A stretch of 64,000 nucleotides of DNA from Kluyvera sp040932435 (GCF_040932435.1 NZ_JBFQGA010000011.1:86594-150593); one strand, 5' to 3'. Numbered from the stretch's first letter, positions 42,323 to 52,193 are shown. Made by a program: numbers and translations. Notes: generated by a model not told the origin, from the letters alone.

Positions 42323-44824
42323 TTAAAGTTCCAGTTCGTGTTGCAGCAGGCTGGCAATGGCGTCGGCAGAGGCGGCGTTAACCAGAGAGTTGCGGAATTC
42401 GGCGTGCATAATTCGGCGAGCCAGGCGTGAGAAGATGCGCATATGCTGGTCACCCGCGGCATGTTTGTTGAGCGTCAGCATAATGATGAACTGCGCCTCT
42501 TCATCGCCCCAGGCAATGGGGGCCGGCAGTCGGGCGACGCTTATCGTCGACTGTTCGATATGTTCGGACTTGCTGTGCGGAATGGCAAAGCTGAAGCCCA
42601 GCCCGGTGGAGAAGACCGCTTCTCGTGCCCACAGGTCCGCTTCTAATTTACGCGGATAGCGGCAACGCCCGGCCAGCAGCAGGTTATCGGTCATGCCCTT
42701 CAACACTTCTTCTTTGCTGCGCCAGTCGTTATCTAGCGAGATACAGCGTGGCGTGATCAGCGGCGCATCCTGTTGGCTCATGCGGAACTGCGCCAGCAGG
42801 TGTTCGACTTCAAGCGACGTGCGGCAGGCCATGGCCTGATTTAGCAACTGGCGGCAGGCGCGGCTGTCTAGCTGCGCCAGACGGGCTTTGGTCGCCGGAA
42901 TGGATGGCGCGCTCATGCTGATTTCATCCATGCCTAGGCCAACCAGCAGCGGCAAGACAGAGCCTTTCGCCCCCAGTTCACCGCACAGACCAATCCATTT
43001 GCCCTGGCGATGCACTGCCTGAACGGCGAAGTCGAGGGCGCGCAGGAAGGCCGGATTCAGGCTGTTATAGTGGCGTGTCACCTTGGCGTTATCGCGGTCA
43101 ACCGCTAGCAAATATTGCGTCAGGTCGTTACTGCCGATGCTGAAGAAATCAATCTCTTCACAGCACTGGTCGATGATGAACATCACCGACGGCACTTCCA
43201 GCATGATGCCCAGCGGAATGCGCTCATCAAATGGTACGTGTTCGCTGCGTAGCTGCTGTTTGGCTTCGGCGACTTTTTCTTTGACCCACAGGATCTCTTC
43301 CATTGAAGAGATCATCGGAATCATGATTTTCAGGCTGCCGTGTGCAGAGGCGCGCAAAATGGCCCGCAGCTGCGTGGTAAACAGCGTGGCGTATTCTTCA
43401 TAAATACGCACCGCGCGGTAGCCGAGGAACGGGTTGTTCTCCGCTGGAATATTGAGGTAGTCCACCGGCTTATCGCCGCCGATATCCATGGTGCGGATAA
43501 TAATGCTGCGCCCATCGGCGGACTCCAGCGCCTGGCAGAAAATGTTGTATAGCTCGCTTTCACTCGGCTCGCTGGCGCGGTCCATATACAGCATTTCGGT
43601 GCGGAACAGACCAACCGCTTCTGCGCCATTGCCAAACGCTGCTTGCGCTTCGACCGAGTGGGCAATGTTGGCGGCCACTTCCAGACGAATGCCATCAGCA
43701 GTGCGTGCCTCTTTGTTCAACCACACGCTTTGTTGCTCGCGAATCGCAGCCTGTACCCGCGCTTCCTGTTGGTAGTAGCGGGAGATGGCGTTGGTTGGCG
43801 CAACAATGACCGCGCCCGCATTGCCATCAAGATAGACTGCCTGATTATGCCAGGCCGCGAGGGCATCGATATCGACGCCGACAAGCGTCGGGATGTTAAA
43901 CGAGCGCGCCAGGATCACCGTATGCGAGGTTGTCCCGCCGCTTTGCAGCAGCAGGCCTTTCAGCAGCGTTTTGTCCAGCTCAAGGAACTGGCTTGGCGTT
44001 AATTCTTCTGCGATACAGATGGCCGATTGAGTCAGTTGCCCCGGTGCAGGGAAACGTTGTTCGCCATAAATGTGCTGTAAAAGCTGGAAGCCAACATCGC
44101 GCATATCCAGCGCACGTTCCTGCAGATAGCTGCTGCTGGAGCGGGCGAATTCGGCGCAGAAATGCTGGGTGCTTTCGATGATGGCGTCGGCACAGCTCAA
44201 ACCGCTGTTCACGCCTGCCAGCAAGTGCTGGCGTAGCGAGGTGTCGGTGGCGAGCGAACGGTGAGCTTCGAGAATCGCGCTGGCGGTGCTGTCGTTATCC
44301 AGCAGGCGCAGCTCCAACGTTCTGACCAGCATGGTCAGGCCGTGATCCAGTGCCGATTGTTCCTGCTCGCGACCTTTCGCCGCAGGCAGTTCACCGAGAT
44401 TATTGAGATCCAGTGCGGCAAGGCGGGTGAGCACACCGCCAGCGCTTCCGCTGCATACCGGCAGAGCGCGGAAAAACGTGGGGTTTAGGCGGGTTAATGA
44501 TTCCGGTAAAGCTTCTTGTTCGACGCTGACCGCCTGCGCCAGCGGTGCATCACACAGCGGAAATTCTTCTTTCAGCCACTGAGCCAGGCGTTGATGGGCG
44601 GCCTGTTGATCGGCGCCGTTTATCAGTAACTGGCAGCTATCGCCCGCCAGCGTATCGGTGCCGATAATCGCTAGCGCGCTTTTGGCGTTGCCTTTACGGT
44701 CCGTGCGCAGGTTATGCCATTCAATATCGCAGCTAAATGTGTTGCACAGCGTCTCGACATGGCTGGCAGGACGGGCGTGTACGCCATTCGGTAATTCGCA
44801 GACAAATTCAACAACCAACGTCAT
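42323..44824 (-). CDS. ptsA: Multiphosphoryl transfer protein PtsA/FrwA (HPr-EI-EIIA-Fru)
   Basis: 833 residues from the ATG at 44824, preceded by GGGAG; this is the E. coli length, so an in-frame ATG 24 codons earlier is rejected. N-terminal HPr domain with His16 (NGVHARPAS), then an Enzyme I domain with His301 (GGTTSHTVILAR) and a PEP-binding TIM barrel (SIGSNDLTQYLLAVDRDN). A C-terminal fructose-type IIA domain has His750 (FAIPHSKSE). It phosphorylates the Frw permease. Divergent from frwC across a region with an 18-bp inverted repeat. Confidence 0.97.
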   Translation of the reverse strand: MTLVVEFVCELPNGVHARPASHVETLCNTFSCDIEWHNLRTDRKGNAKSALAIIGTDTLAGDSCQLLINGADQQAAHQRLAQWLKEEFPLCDAPLAQAVSVEQEALPESLTRLNPTFFRALPVCSGSAGGVLTRLAALDLNNLGELPAAKGREQEQSALDHGLTMLVRTLELRLLDNDSTASAILEAHRSLATDTSLRQHLLAGVNSGLSCADAIIESTQHFCAEFARSSSSYLQERALDMRDVGFQLLQHIYGEQRFPAPGQLTQSAICIAEELTPSQFLELDKTLLKGLLLQSGGTTSHTVILARSFNIPTLVGVDIDALAAWHNQAVYLDGNAGAVIVAPTNAISRYYQQEARVQAAIREQQSVWLNKEARTADGIRLEVAANIAHSVEAQAAFGNGAEAVGLFRTEMLYMDRASEPSESELYNIFCQALESADGRSIIIRTMDIGGDKPVDYLNIPAENNPFLGYRAVRIYEEYATLFTTQLRAILRASAHGSLKIMIPMISSMEEILWVKEKVAEAKQQLRSEHVPFDERIPLGIMLEVPSVMFIIDQCCEEIDFFSIGSNDLTQYLLAVDRDNAKVTRHYNSLNPAFLRALDFAVQAVHRQGKWIGLCGELGAKGSVLPLLVGLGMDEISMSAPSIPATKARLAQLDSRACRQLLNQAMACRTSLEVEHLLAQFRMSQQDAPLITPRCISLDNDWRSKEEVLKGMTDNLLLAGRCRYPRKLEADLWAREAVFSTGLGFSFAIPHSKSEHIEQSTISVARLPAPIAWGDEEAQFIIMLTLNKHAAGDQHMRIFSRLARRIMHAEFRNSLVNAASADAIASLLQHELEL

Positions 44825-44932
44825 AACGCTATCTCCCAAATCATTCGATATGGGTAACAGAATAGGGGCCTTGTCATTGGCTCGGCTATCTGACATTTAT
44901 GTCAAAAACTGGACAAATGTATTACCTGCTGG

Positions 44933-45013
44933 AAAATGCGAGCCACCTCACAGGTTGCCTTCCCGGCGTATAAATGCAGCGCAAATGCTAACTTTTGAGG
45001 TGGCTCGCATTTT
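44933..45013. promoter_or_regulatory. Perfect 18-bp inverted repeat between ptsA and frwC
   Basis: AAAATGCGAGCCACCTCA at 44933-44950 and its exact complement TGAGGTGGCTCGCATTTT at 44996-45013, 45 bases apart (63 bp centre to centre, about six helical turns). It lies in the 312-bp divergent ptsA/frwC promoter region. Two inverted operator half-sites for a looping regulator (YijO is the nearby AraC-type candidate) or a long hairpin with a T-rich end are both possible. Confidence 0.6.
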
Positions 45014-45136
45014 TCTTCTAGCATTACAAAAATCCAGTAAATGCACTTTTTATCCACTGTCTGTCCCGCCGCCAATTGCCTATTGTTTGCCTCAACACCT
45101 TAATGGACATGGGCAACATAAGCTCGGGAGCGACTG

Positions 45137-46216
45137 ATGAAAGAATTGGTGCAAATACTCAAAAATACCCGTCAGCACTTGATGACGGGCGTGTCGCATA
45201 TGATCCCGTTTGTCGTGGCGGGCGGGATCTTGTTGGCAGTTTCCGTCATGTTGTACGGCAAAGGCGCCGTGCCGGATGTCGCCACCGATCCTAACCTGAA
45301 AAAACTGTTTGATATCGGCGTGGCGGGCCTCACGCTGATGGTACCGTTCCTCGCCGCTTACATCGGCTACTCCATCGCTGAGCGCTCCGCGCTGGCACCT
45401 TGTGCCATCGGCGCGTGGGTGGGCAACAGCTTCGGCGCCGGCTTTTTTGGCGCGTTGATTGCCGGGATTATCGGCGGCATCGTCGTGTACTACCTGAAGA
45501 AAATTCCTGTGCATAAGGTGCTGCGCTCGGTGATGCCTATTTTCGTCATCCCCATTATTGGCACGCTGATTACCGCAGGCATCATGATGTGGGGGCTGGG
45601 CGAGCCAGTCGGCATGCTGACCAACAGTCTTACTCACTGGCTGCAAGGGATGCAGGCCGGCAGCATCGTCGTACTAGCGGTGATTATGGGTCTGATGCTG
45701 GCGTTCGATATGGGCGGCCCGGTGAACAAAGTGGCTTATGCCTTCATGCTGATCTGCGTTTCTCAGGGCGTCTACACCGTGGTCGCTATCGCCGCCGTCG
45801 GTATCTGCGTACCGCCGCTTGGGCTGGGTCTGGCGACGCTGATTAACCGCAAAAACTTTAACAATGAAGAACGTGAAGCCGGGAAAGCGGCCTTGGTGAT
45901 GGGCTGTGTTGGCGTTACCGAAGGGGCGATTCCATTCGCCGCCGCCGATCCGCTGCGCGTTATTCCGTCCATCATGTTGGGCTCCGTATGCGGCACCGTC
46001 ACCGCAGCGCTGATGGGGGCGCAGTGCTACGCCGGATGGGGCGGGCTGATTGTTCTGCCGGTGGTGGAAGGAAAGCTGGGCTATTTGCTGGCGATTGTTG
46101 TCGGCGCGGTGGTCACGGCGGTTAGCGTCAACATCTTGAAGAGTCTGGCGCGTAAGAATCAAAAAGCGGTCGTCGGAAAAGAAGATGATCTGGATTTAGA
46201 TTTCGAAGTTAACTAA
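45137..46216 (+). CDS. frwC: PTS fructose-like permease IIC, FrwC
   Basis: 359 residues, multi-spanning IIC of the fructose family: QHLMTGVSHMIPFVVAGGIL, AFDMGGPVNKVAYAF and CVGVTEGAIPFAAADPLRVI. Nearly identical in outline to E. coli FrwC. Works with FrwB/FrwD (IIB) and PtsA. The physiological sugar is unknown in E. coli as well. Confidence 0.97.
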   Translation: MKELVQILKNTRQHLMTGVSHMIPFVVAGGILLAVSVMLYGKGAVPDVATDPNLKKLFDIGVAGLTLMVPFLAAYIGYSIAERSALAPCAIGAWVGNSFGAGFFGALIAGIIGGIVVYYLKKIPVHKVLRSVMPIFVIPIIGTLITAGIMMWGLGEPVGMLTNSLTHWLQGMQAGSIVVLAVIMGLMLAFDMGGPVNKVAYAFMLICVSQGVYTVVAIAAVGICVPPLGLGLATLINRKNFNNEEREAGKAALVMGCVGVTEGAIPFAAADPLRVIPSIMLGSVCGTVTAALMGAQCYAGWGGLIVLPVVEGKLGYLLAIVVGAVVTAVSVNILKSLARKNQKAVVGKEDDLDLDFEVN

Positions 46217-46233
46217 GTGAGAAGGTGAAGAAG

Positions 46234-46554
46234 ATGACCAATATTATTGCGGTAACGGCCTGTCCTTCCGGCGTAGCACATACCTATATGGCAGCGGAAG
46301 CGCTGGAAAGTGCAGCGAAATCTAAGGGCTGGAATGTGAAGGTGGAAACACAGGGCTCAATTGGTCAGGAAAATGAACTGACGGCGAACGACGTGGCGGC
46401 GGCTGATATGGTGATTCTGACGAAGGATATCGGCATTAAATTTGAAGAGCGCTTTGCGGGAAAAACCATCGTGCGGGTCAATATTAGCGATGCGGTTAAA
46501 CGTGCCGACGCTATTATGAATAAAATCGAGGCCCACTTAGCGCAAAGCGCATAG
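46234..46554 (+). CDS. frwB: PTS fructose-like IIB component FrwB
   Basis: 106 residues from the ATG at 46234, preceded by GAAGGTGAAG; the GTG at 46225 would lengthen it without support. Phospho-cysteine Cys10 in TACPSGVAHTYMAAEAL. 17 bases after frwC. In E. coli pflD-pflC come next; here frwD follows after 88 bases. Confidence 0.96.
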   Translation: MTNIIAVTACPSGVAHTYMAAEALESAAKSKGWNVKVETQGSIGQENELTANDVAAADMVILTKDIGIKFEERFAGKTIVRVNISDAVKRADAIMNKIEAHLAQSA

Positions 46555-46642
46555 GGGATTTTCCGATACCATAAGCAATGACCGACTGGCGGGCGCAAAA
46601 TTTTTGTGTCCGCCAGCGACTATTTTCTGCAAGGAGAGGACG

Positions 46643-46999
46643 ATGACGGCAACGAGCGGACGAATGTTAGTGGCGGTAACCGCCTGCGTAAGCGGCGTGG
46701 CCCATACCTATATGGCAGCCGAACGGCTGGAAAAACTCTGCCAGCAGGAAAAGTGGAACATCAAGATTGAAACGCAAGGGGCGCTGGGCATTGAGAATGC
46801 GCTAAGCGAAGAGGATATCCGCCGGGCGGACGCGGTGCTGTTGATTACCGATATTGAGCTTAATGGCGCGGACCGATTCACTCAAAGTCGTTACGTGCAG
46901 TCCGGAATTAGCGCTTTTTTGCGCGAGCCGCAGAAAGTCATGAGCGCGGTGCGCAAGCTGCTGTCTGCGCCACAGCATACGCATATTACTCTACCGTAG
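46643..46999 (+). CDS. frwD: PTS fructose-like IIB component FrwD
   Basis: 118 residues from the ATG at 46643, preceded by GGAGAGG. Phospho-cysteine Cys15 in TACVSGVAHTYMAAERL, with RRADAVLLITDIEL. A second, divergent IIB. Its 3' end overlaps the convergent yijO by 14 bases. Slightly longer at the N-terminus than E. coli FrwD (113). Confidence 0.95.
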   Translation: MTATSGRMLVAVTACVSGVAHTYMAAERLEKLCQQEKWNIKIETQGALGIENALSEEDIRRADAVLLITDIELNGADRFTQSRYVQSGISAFLREPQKVMSAVRKLLSAPQHTHITLP

Positions 47000-47834
47000 T
47001 GAGCTGGCTGTGGTATTGGCGGCGATACTCGGACGGTGAGCGGTCGGTATTTTTACGAAACAGTCGACAGAAGTAATTGCTGTCAACAAAACCACAGGCA
47101 TGCGCAATCTCTTTCACCTTCATGTCATACCCTTTCAACAGCCGTCTGGCATGCTCTAGACGGGTATGGTTGAGGTACTCGTTAAAGCCCATAATCCCGC
47201 TTTTCTGGAACAAATGTGACAGGTAGTTGGGTGAAATATAGAACGCTTGGGCGACCGATTCTCGGGTCATCGGTTCGGCAAAGTGGGTATCGATGTATTC
47301 GCGAATGGCATCAAACAGGGCCTGACTACGTGAGGCGGTTTGGATTTGGCTGCCGAGCAGGTCGGCGCAATGGCTAATCAGGCTGGTGGTGATAAGCCGG
47401 GCTGTTTGCTGATCCTGTTGTTGCATTTGGATCTCGCCCATAGTTTGCAGCAGAAATGAGCCCACCCGCGGCCCACGACGGGCAACGTGTTGTTTAGACA
47501 CGTTTCTTAACTGACACCCATCCCACTGTTGGACGCTAAAGCCCAATTGTTGCTTGCCAAACAGCACGCTCAGGGTCGTCGCGGGTTGGTCCCACAGCGG
47601 ATAGTTCCAGCCACTAGCCGGGATATACAACGCATCCAGCCCGTTCATATGCACGTTGTCGCCATGCAGTCCGGCGTCTGCCAACTGCCCTGAAAGCACA
47701 ATCTCTAGGCGTGGGAAATCGACCTGAAATGCCATCTCTGGCGCAGGCGCATGGTTTGCGGGAAACCAGATTTTTTGCAACGGCGTGGTACCTGAAGCAA
47801 TGTGGGAAAGCAGTGGGTTGATGTCGAAAAACAT
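46986..47834 (-). CDS. yijO: AraC-family regulator YijO
   Basis: 282 residues from the ATG at 47834, preceded by AGGGAG; matches E. coli YijO (283). A cupin-like N-terminal sensor domain is followed by two AraC HTH motifs at the C-terminus (MTRESVAQAFYISPNYLSHL and VKEIAHACGFVDSNYFCRLF). Function uncharacterised; its place beside the frw genes makes them a reasonable target. Confidence 0.95.
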   Translation of the reverse strand: MFFDINPLLSHIASGTTPLQKIWFPANHAPAPEMAFQVDFPRLEIVLSGQLADAGLHGDNVHMNGLDALYIPASGWNYPLWDQPATTLSVLFGKQQLGFSVQQWDGCQLRNVSKQHVARRGPRVGSFLLQTMGEIQMQQQDQQTARLITTSLISHCADLLGSQIQTASRSQALFDAIREYIDTHFAEPMTRESVAQAFYISPNYLSHLFQKSGIMGFNEYLNHTRLEHARRLLKGYDMKVKEIAHACGFVDSNYFCRLFRKNTDRSPSEYRRQYHSQLTTVE

Positions 47835-47881
47835 AAGGCTCCCTGTCGTAAAGTACAACGTAGAAACCTTAACTGAGGGCA

Positions 47882-47908
47882 TAAAAAAAGGCCACAAAGA
47901 ATGTGGCC
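47882..47908 (-). terminator. Terminator of ppc
   Basis: Stem GGCCACA/TGTGGCC (47890-47908), loop AAGAA. Read leftward, seven Ts follow. Confidence 0.82.
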
Positions 47909-47930
47909 TTTTGCGGGGTTAGTTCCCGTC

Positions 47931-48008
47931 TGTAGGCCTGATAAGCACAGCGCCATCAGGCGGTCTATGGCACATTGCCGGATGGCGGCGTTGCCTTATC
48001 CGGCCTAC
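47931..48008. repeat. REP/BIME element downstream of ppc
   Basis: Two REP-like units: GTAGGCCTGATAAGCACAGC...GCCATCAGGCGG and GCCGGATGGCGGCGTTGCC...TTATCCGGCCTAC. Confidence 0.88.
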
Positions 48009-48016
48009 TTAAGGAG

Positions 48017-50668
48017 TTAGCCGGTGTTACGCATACCTGCTGCAACGCCCGCGATAGTCACCATCAGCGCTTGCTCGACGTTTGGATCCGGCTCTAAGCC
48101 TTCCTCTTCTGCTTTACGTGAACGATGCAGCAGTTCAGCCTGCAGTACGTTCAGCGGGTCGGTGTAGATGTTACGCAACTGGATAGATTCGGCGATCCAT
48201 GGCAGGTCAGCCATCAGGTGCGCGTCGTTGGCAATATCGAGCACCACTTTGATGTCGGCTTCCAGCAGGTCGCGCAGTTCGGTACCCAGTGCCCACAGCT
48301 CAGGTTTCACCAGACGCTGATCATAGTATTCCGCCAGCCACAGGTCGGCTTTCGAGTAAACCATTTCCAACATGCCCAGACGGGTGGAGAAGAATGGCCA
48401 GTCGCGGCACATGCTTTCCAGTTTGCTCTGTTTGCCATCTTCCACCACTTTTTGCAGCGCTGCACCGGCACCCAGCCAGGCTGGCAGCATCAGGCGGTTT
48501 TGGGTCCACGCGAAGATCCATGGAATGGCGCGCAGGGACTCAACGCCACCGGTAGGACGACGTTTGGCCGGACGCGAACCCAGCGGCAGTTTGCCCAGTT
48601 CCTGCTCCGGTGTGGCGGAACGGAAGTAAGGTACAAAATCTTTGTTTTCACGCACGTAGCCGCGATACATCTCGCAGGAGATATCCGACAGCTCGTCCAT
48701 GACGCGGCGCCATTCTTCTTTTGGCTCCGGTGGTGGCAGCAGGTTAGCTTCCAAAATAGCGCTGGTGTACAGCGACAGGCTGCTAACGGTAATTTCCGGC
48801 AGACCGTATTTGAAGCGGATCATCTCGCCCTGTTCGGTGACGCGCAGGCCGCCTTTCAGGCTTCCCGGAGGCTGTGACAGCAGCGCAGCGTGGGCCGGTG
48901 CGCCGCCGCGACCGATAGAACCGCCGCGACCGTGGAACAGCGTCAGTTCGATGCCAGATTTCTCACAGGTTTTGATCAGCGCATCCTGTGCTTGGTACTG
49001 CGCCCAGGATGCGGCCATGACGCCCGCATCTTTTGCGGAGTCAGAGTAGCCAATCATGACCATTTGTTTGCCCTGAATAAAGCCGCGATACCAGTCGATA
49101 CTCAGTAATTGGGTCATCACGTCGTCGGCGTTGTTCAGGTCGTCCAGCGTTTCGAACAGCGGAGCGACCGGTAGCGCAAACGGAATACCTGCTTCTTTGA
49201 GCAGCAGGTGAACGGCCAGCACGTCGGATGGGGTTTTGGCCATTGAGATAACATAGGCGGCAACGGAGCCCTGTGGCGCATCAACAATCGCTTTGCAGGT
49301 GTTGAGCACTTCGCGGGTGTCGTTGCTCGGTTCCCAACTGCGTGGCAGCAGCGGGCGTTTGGAATTGAGCTCGCGAATGAGGAAGGCTTGTTTGTCGGCT
49401 TCAGACCAGCTTTCATAGTCGCCAATGCCGAGGTAACGCGTCAGTTCGCCCAGCGCTTCGGTATGGCGGGTACTTTCCTGACGCACGTCAATGCGCACCA
49501 GCGGTACGCCGAAACATTTCACGCGACGCAGGGTGTCGAGCAGTTCGCCGTTGGCGATGATGCTCATGCCGCAGGCCTGCAGGGATTTATAGCAGGCGTA
49601 CAGCGGTTCCCACAGCTGCTCATTCTGGCTAATCAGACCTGCCGGTTTCGGCAGACGCTGACCTTTCAGACGGGCTTCCAGCCAGGCCTGAGTTGCCATC
49701 AGCTGGCTGCGCAGGGTTTTCATCAGGTAGCGGTAAGGCTCGGTGGCACCTTCTTCGCCAACCAACTCGCGCAGTTCGTCGGTACATTCGACCATCGACA
49801 GTTCAGAAATCAGGATCTGCACGTCTTTCAAGAACAGGTCGGTGGCTTTCCAGCGGCTCAGCAGCAGCACGTGGCGGGTGATTTCGGCGGTGACGTTCGG
49901 GTTGCCGTCACGGTCGCCGCCCATCCAAGAGGTGAAGCGCACCGGGACAAAGTCGACCGGTAGCTTGTAGCCGAGGTTCTCTTCGAGCTGTTCGTTCAGT
50001 TCGCGCAGATAGTTCGGCACGCCTTCCCACAGGCTGTTTTCTACCACCGCAAAGCCCCATTTTGCTTCATCAACCGGGCTTGGGCGGTGCTTACGAATTT
50101 CGTCGGTGTGCCAAGACTGAGCAATTAGCTGGCGCAGGCGGCGCATCACTTGGTTGCGTTCGTAGTCGGCAATATCGGTATTATCGAGCTGTTTCAGACA
50201 GTTGTTGATTTCACCCATCTTGTGGATAAGCGTACGACGCGTGATTTCGGTCGGGTGCGCGGTCAGCACCAGCTCCAGCGACAGGGATTCAACGGCCTGT
50301 TTAATGGTGGTTTCGTTGAGATTGGGTTGGTCTTTGAGTTTACGCAGGGTACGGGCAATCACTTCCGGGTTGCTCGCCGCTTCGCCTTTTGGCGAAATGC
50401 TGTGGTATTGCTCGGCGGTATTAGCCAGATTCAGGAACTGGCTGAACGCGCGGGCAACCGGCAACAATTCATCGTTGGACAGGTTCTGCAAGGTGGTCAG
50501 CAGCTCCTGGCGATTGGCTTCGTTGCCAGCACGTGATGATTTGGACAACTTACGGATTGTTTCTACACGGTCAAGAATGTTCTCACCAAGCGCATCCTTG
50601 ATGGTATCGCCTAGCACTTTACCGAGCATACTGACATTACTACGCAACGCGGAATATTGTTCGTTCAT
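48017..50668 (-). CDS. ppc: Phosphoenolpyruvate carboxylase
   Basis: 883 residues from the ATG at 50668 (MNEQYSALRSNVSMLGKVLG), the E. coli start and length. It carboxylates PEP to oxaloacetate to refill the TCA cycle and is allosterically activated by acetyl-CoA. Catalytic blocks LTAHPTEITRRTLIH, GYSDSAKDAG, FHGRGGSIGRGGAPAH and the C-terminal MRNTG are intact. Confidence 0.99.
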   Translation of the reverse strand: MNEQYSALRSNVSMLGKVLGDTIKDALGENILDRVETIRKLSKSSRAGNEANRQELLTTLQNLSNDELLPVARAFSQFLNLANTAEQYHSISPKGEAASNPEVIARTLRKLKDQPNLNETTIKQAVESLSLELVLTAHPTEITRRTLIHKMGEINNCLKQLDNTDIADYERNQVMRRLRQLIAQSWHTDEIRKHRPSPVDEAKWGFAVVENSLWEGVPNYLRELNEQLEENLGYKLPVDFVPVRFTSWMGGDRDGNPNVTAEITRHVLLLSRWKATDLFLKDVQILISELSMVECTDELRELVGEEGATEPYRYLMKTLRSQLMATQAWLEARLKGQRLPKPAGLISQNEQLWEPLYACYKSLQACGMSIIANGELLDTLRRVKCFGVPLVRIDVRQESTRHTEALGELTRYLGIGDYESWSEADKQAFLIRELNSKRPLLPRSWEPSNDTREVLNTCKAIVDAPQGSVAAYVISMAKTPSDVLAVHLLLKEAGIPFALPVAPLFETLDDLNNADDVMTQLLSIDWYRGFIQGKQMVMIGYSDSAKDAGVMAASWAQYQAQDALIKTCEKSGIELTLFHGRGGSIGRGGAPAHAALLSQPPGSLKGGLRVTEQGEMIRFKYGLPEITVSSLSLYTSAILEANLLPPPEPKEEWRRVMDELSDISCEMYRGYVRENKDFVPYFRSATPEQELGKLPLGSRPAKRRPTGGVESLRAIPWIFAWTQNRLMLPAWLGAGAALQKVVEDGKQSKLESMCRDWPFFSTRLGMLEMVYSKADLWLAEYYDQRLVKPELWALGTELRDLLEADIKVVLDIANDAHLMADLPWIAESIQLRNIYTDPLNVLQAELLHRSRKAEEEGLEPDPNVEQALMVTIAGVAAGMRNTG

Positions 50669-50976
50669 TAACCCAGACACCCCATCTCATTTTATTTTGT
50701 TATATCCCGGCCTCGGAACGTAGGGGCGGGATAAAGACACCTCTTTTATAAAGCCACGTAAAAACCCTTACGTCAATTGCTGCGAAATCGCTTCAGCAAA
50801 CGAATAAATCGCGACAATTTACGAAAGTTAATTCGCATCGTGCCAGATAAGAAATGCTTATGAAAATGTGAGGGCGATCGTGGGAAAGTGCGGCGTTGCG
50901 TTGCCGGATGGCGCTGCGCTTATCCGGCCTACCGATGAGGTAGGCCCAGTAAACGAAGCGCCACCGGGCAAAGGCG
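50669..50976. other. Intergenic region ppc-argE
   Basis: 308 bases: the divided ppc leader on the right of ppc, then an AT-rich stretch and a REP element (50898-50970). No gene or RNA recognised. Confidence 0.6.
50898..50970. repeat. REP element after argE
   Basis: GCCGGATGGCGCTGCGCTTA...CCGGCCTACC plus a degenerate inverted unit GGTAGGCCC...GCGCCACCGGGC. Confidence 0.85.
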
Positions 50977-52128
50977 TTAATGCCAGCAGAAGTGATGCAC
51001 GACTTGGCTAATTAAGTCTCGCGTCGGCTTAATAAAGCGTGTTTCCAGGTATTCATCTGGCTGGTGGGCCTGATTAATAGAGCCTGGGCCGAGCACGATA
51101 GTCGGACACAGGTTTTGAATAAACGGTGCTTCGGTGCAGTAGTTCACCACTTCGGTTTTGGTGCCGAGCAGGTTTTCCAGCACTTCAACCAATTGGTGAT
51201 CCGGTGGGCATTCGTAGCCTGGAATCGGCGGATGCAGCTCGCTAATCGTCAGGCGACCGGGCCACTGCGCGCTTACCGGTTCAAGGGCTTCATCCAGCAG
51301 GCCGTTGAGATCGCCCAACGTCATGCCCGGCAGCGGGCGAATATCCATATGCAGTTCGCAGCAAGCACAGATGCGGTTGGAGGCGTCGCCGCCGTGGAGG
51401 CTGCCAAGGTTGAGCGTTGGATATGGCACGGTGAAGGCTTCATAGTGATAGCGCTCTTTCAGCGAGTCGCGTAGCTGCATCACGCGACCGATGGCATCGT
51501 GCATAATTTCAATGGCATTCACGCCACGCGCCGGATCGCTGGAGTGACCTGATTGGCCCAGCACGCGAATGGCGTTCGACATATGGCCTTTGTGCGCTCG
51601 CACCGGCTGCAACGAGGTGGGTTCACCGATGATGGCGCAATCTGGGCGCAGCGTGGTGGACTCGGCAAAGTAGCGCGCCCCGGCCATGCTGGTTTCTTCG
51701 TCAGCGGTCGCCAGAATGTAGAGCGGCTTTTTCAGCGTCTTCACATCCACATCACGCAGGGCGTCGAGAATAAACGCAAAGAAGCCTTTCATGTCGGCGG
51801 TGCCGAGCCCATAAAGCTTGTTTTCATGCTCGGTGAGGGTGAACGGATCGCGGGTCCAACGGCCGTCGTCGAATGGAACGGTATCGGTATGACCCGCAAG
51901 AAGCAGACCGCCTGCGCCGTGACCGGTGCTGGCGAGCAGGTTGAATTTATTGCGGGTTCCAGGGACCGGCTGAACCTCAACTTCAAAGCCTAAAGAGGCA
52001 AACCAATCAGCGAGCAGAGTGATTAAAGACGCATTGCTCTGATCGAGCGCTTCTTCGGTTGCGCTGATGGACGGGGTGGCGATCAACGCACGGTAAATCT
52101 CGATAAATGGGGGTAAATTGTTTTTCAT
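50977..52128 (-). CDS. argE: Acetylornithine deacetylase
   Basis: 383 residues from the ATG at 52128, the E. coli length; an in-frame ATG 13 codons upstream lies within the ARG-box region and is rejected. A zinc M20 hydrolase that releases ornithine from N-acetylornithine; metal ligands start at His80 and Asp82 (LLLAGHTDTVPFDDG), with ATADEETSMAGA. Divergent from argCB(H) and co-regulated by ArgR. Confidence 0.99.
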   Translation of the reverse strand: MKNNLPPFIEIYRALIATPSISATEEALDQSNASLITLLADWFASLGFEVEVQPVPGTRNKFNLLASTGHGAGGLLLAGHTDTVPFDDGRWTRDPFTLTEHENKLYGLGTADMKGFFAFILDALRDVDVKTLKKPLYILATADEETSMAGARYFAESTTLRPDCAIIGEPTSLQPVRAHKGHMSNAIRVLGQSGHSSDPARGVNAIEIMHDAIGRVMQLRDSLKERYHYEAFTVPYPTLNLGSLHGGDASNRICACCELHMDIRPLPGMTLGDLNGLLDEALEPVSAQWPGRLTISELHPPIPGYECPPDHQLVEVLENLLGTKTEVVNYCTEAPFIQNLCPTIVLGPGSINQAHQPDEYLETRFIKPTRDLISQVVHHFCWH

Positions 52129-52154
52129 TGTTGACACACCTCGGGTCGTGATAG

Positions 52155-52193
52155 TATCAATATTCATGCAGTATTTGTGAATAAAAATACATT
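52155..52193. promoter_or_regulatory. ArgR operator: two ARG boxes between argE and argC
   Basis: Two 18-bp ARG boxes separated by three bases: 52155-52172 (core TCAAT-ATTC-ATGCA) and 52176-52193 (core TGAAT-AAAA-ATACA), against the consensus TGAAT-wwww-ATTCA. It lies in the divergent promoter region as in E. coli. Confidence 0.85.
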
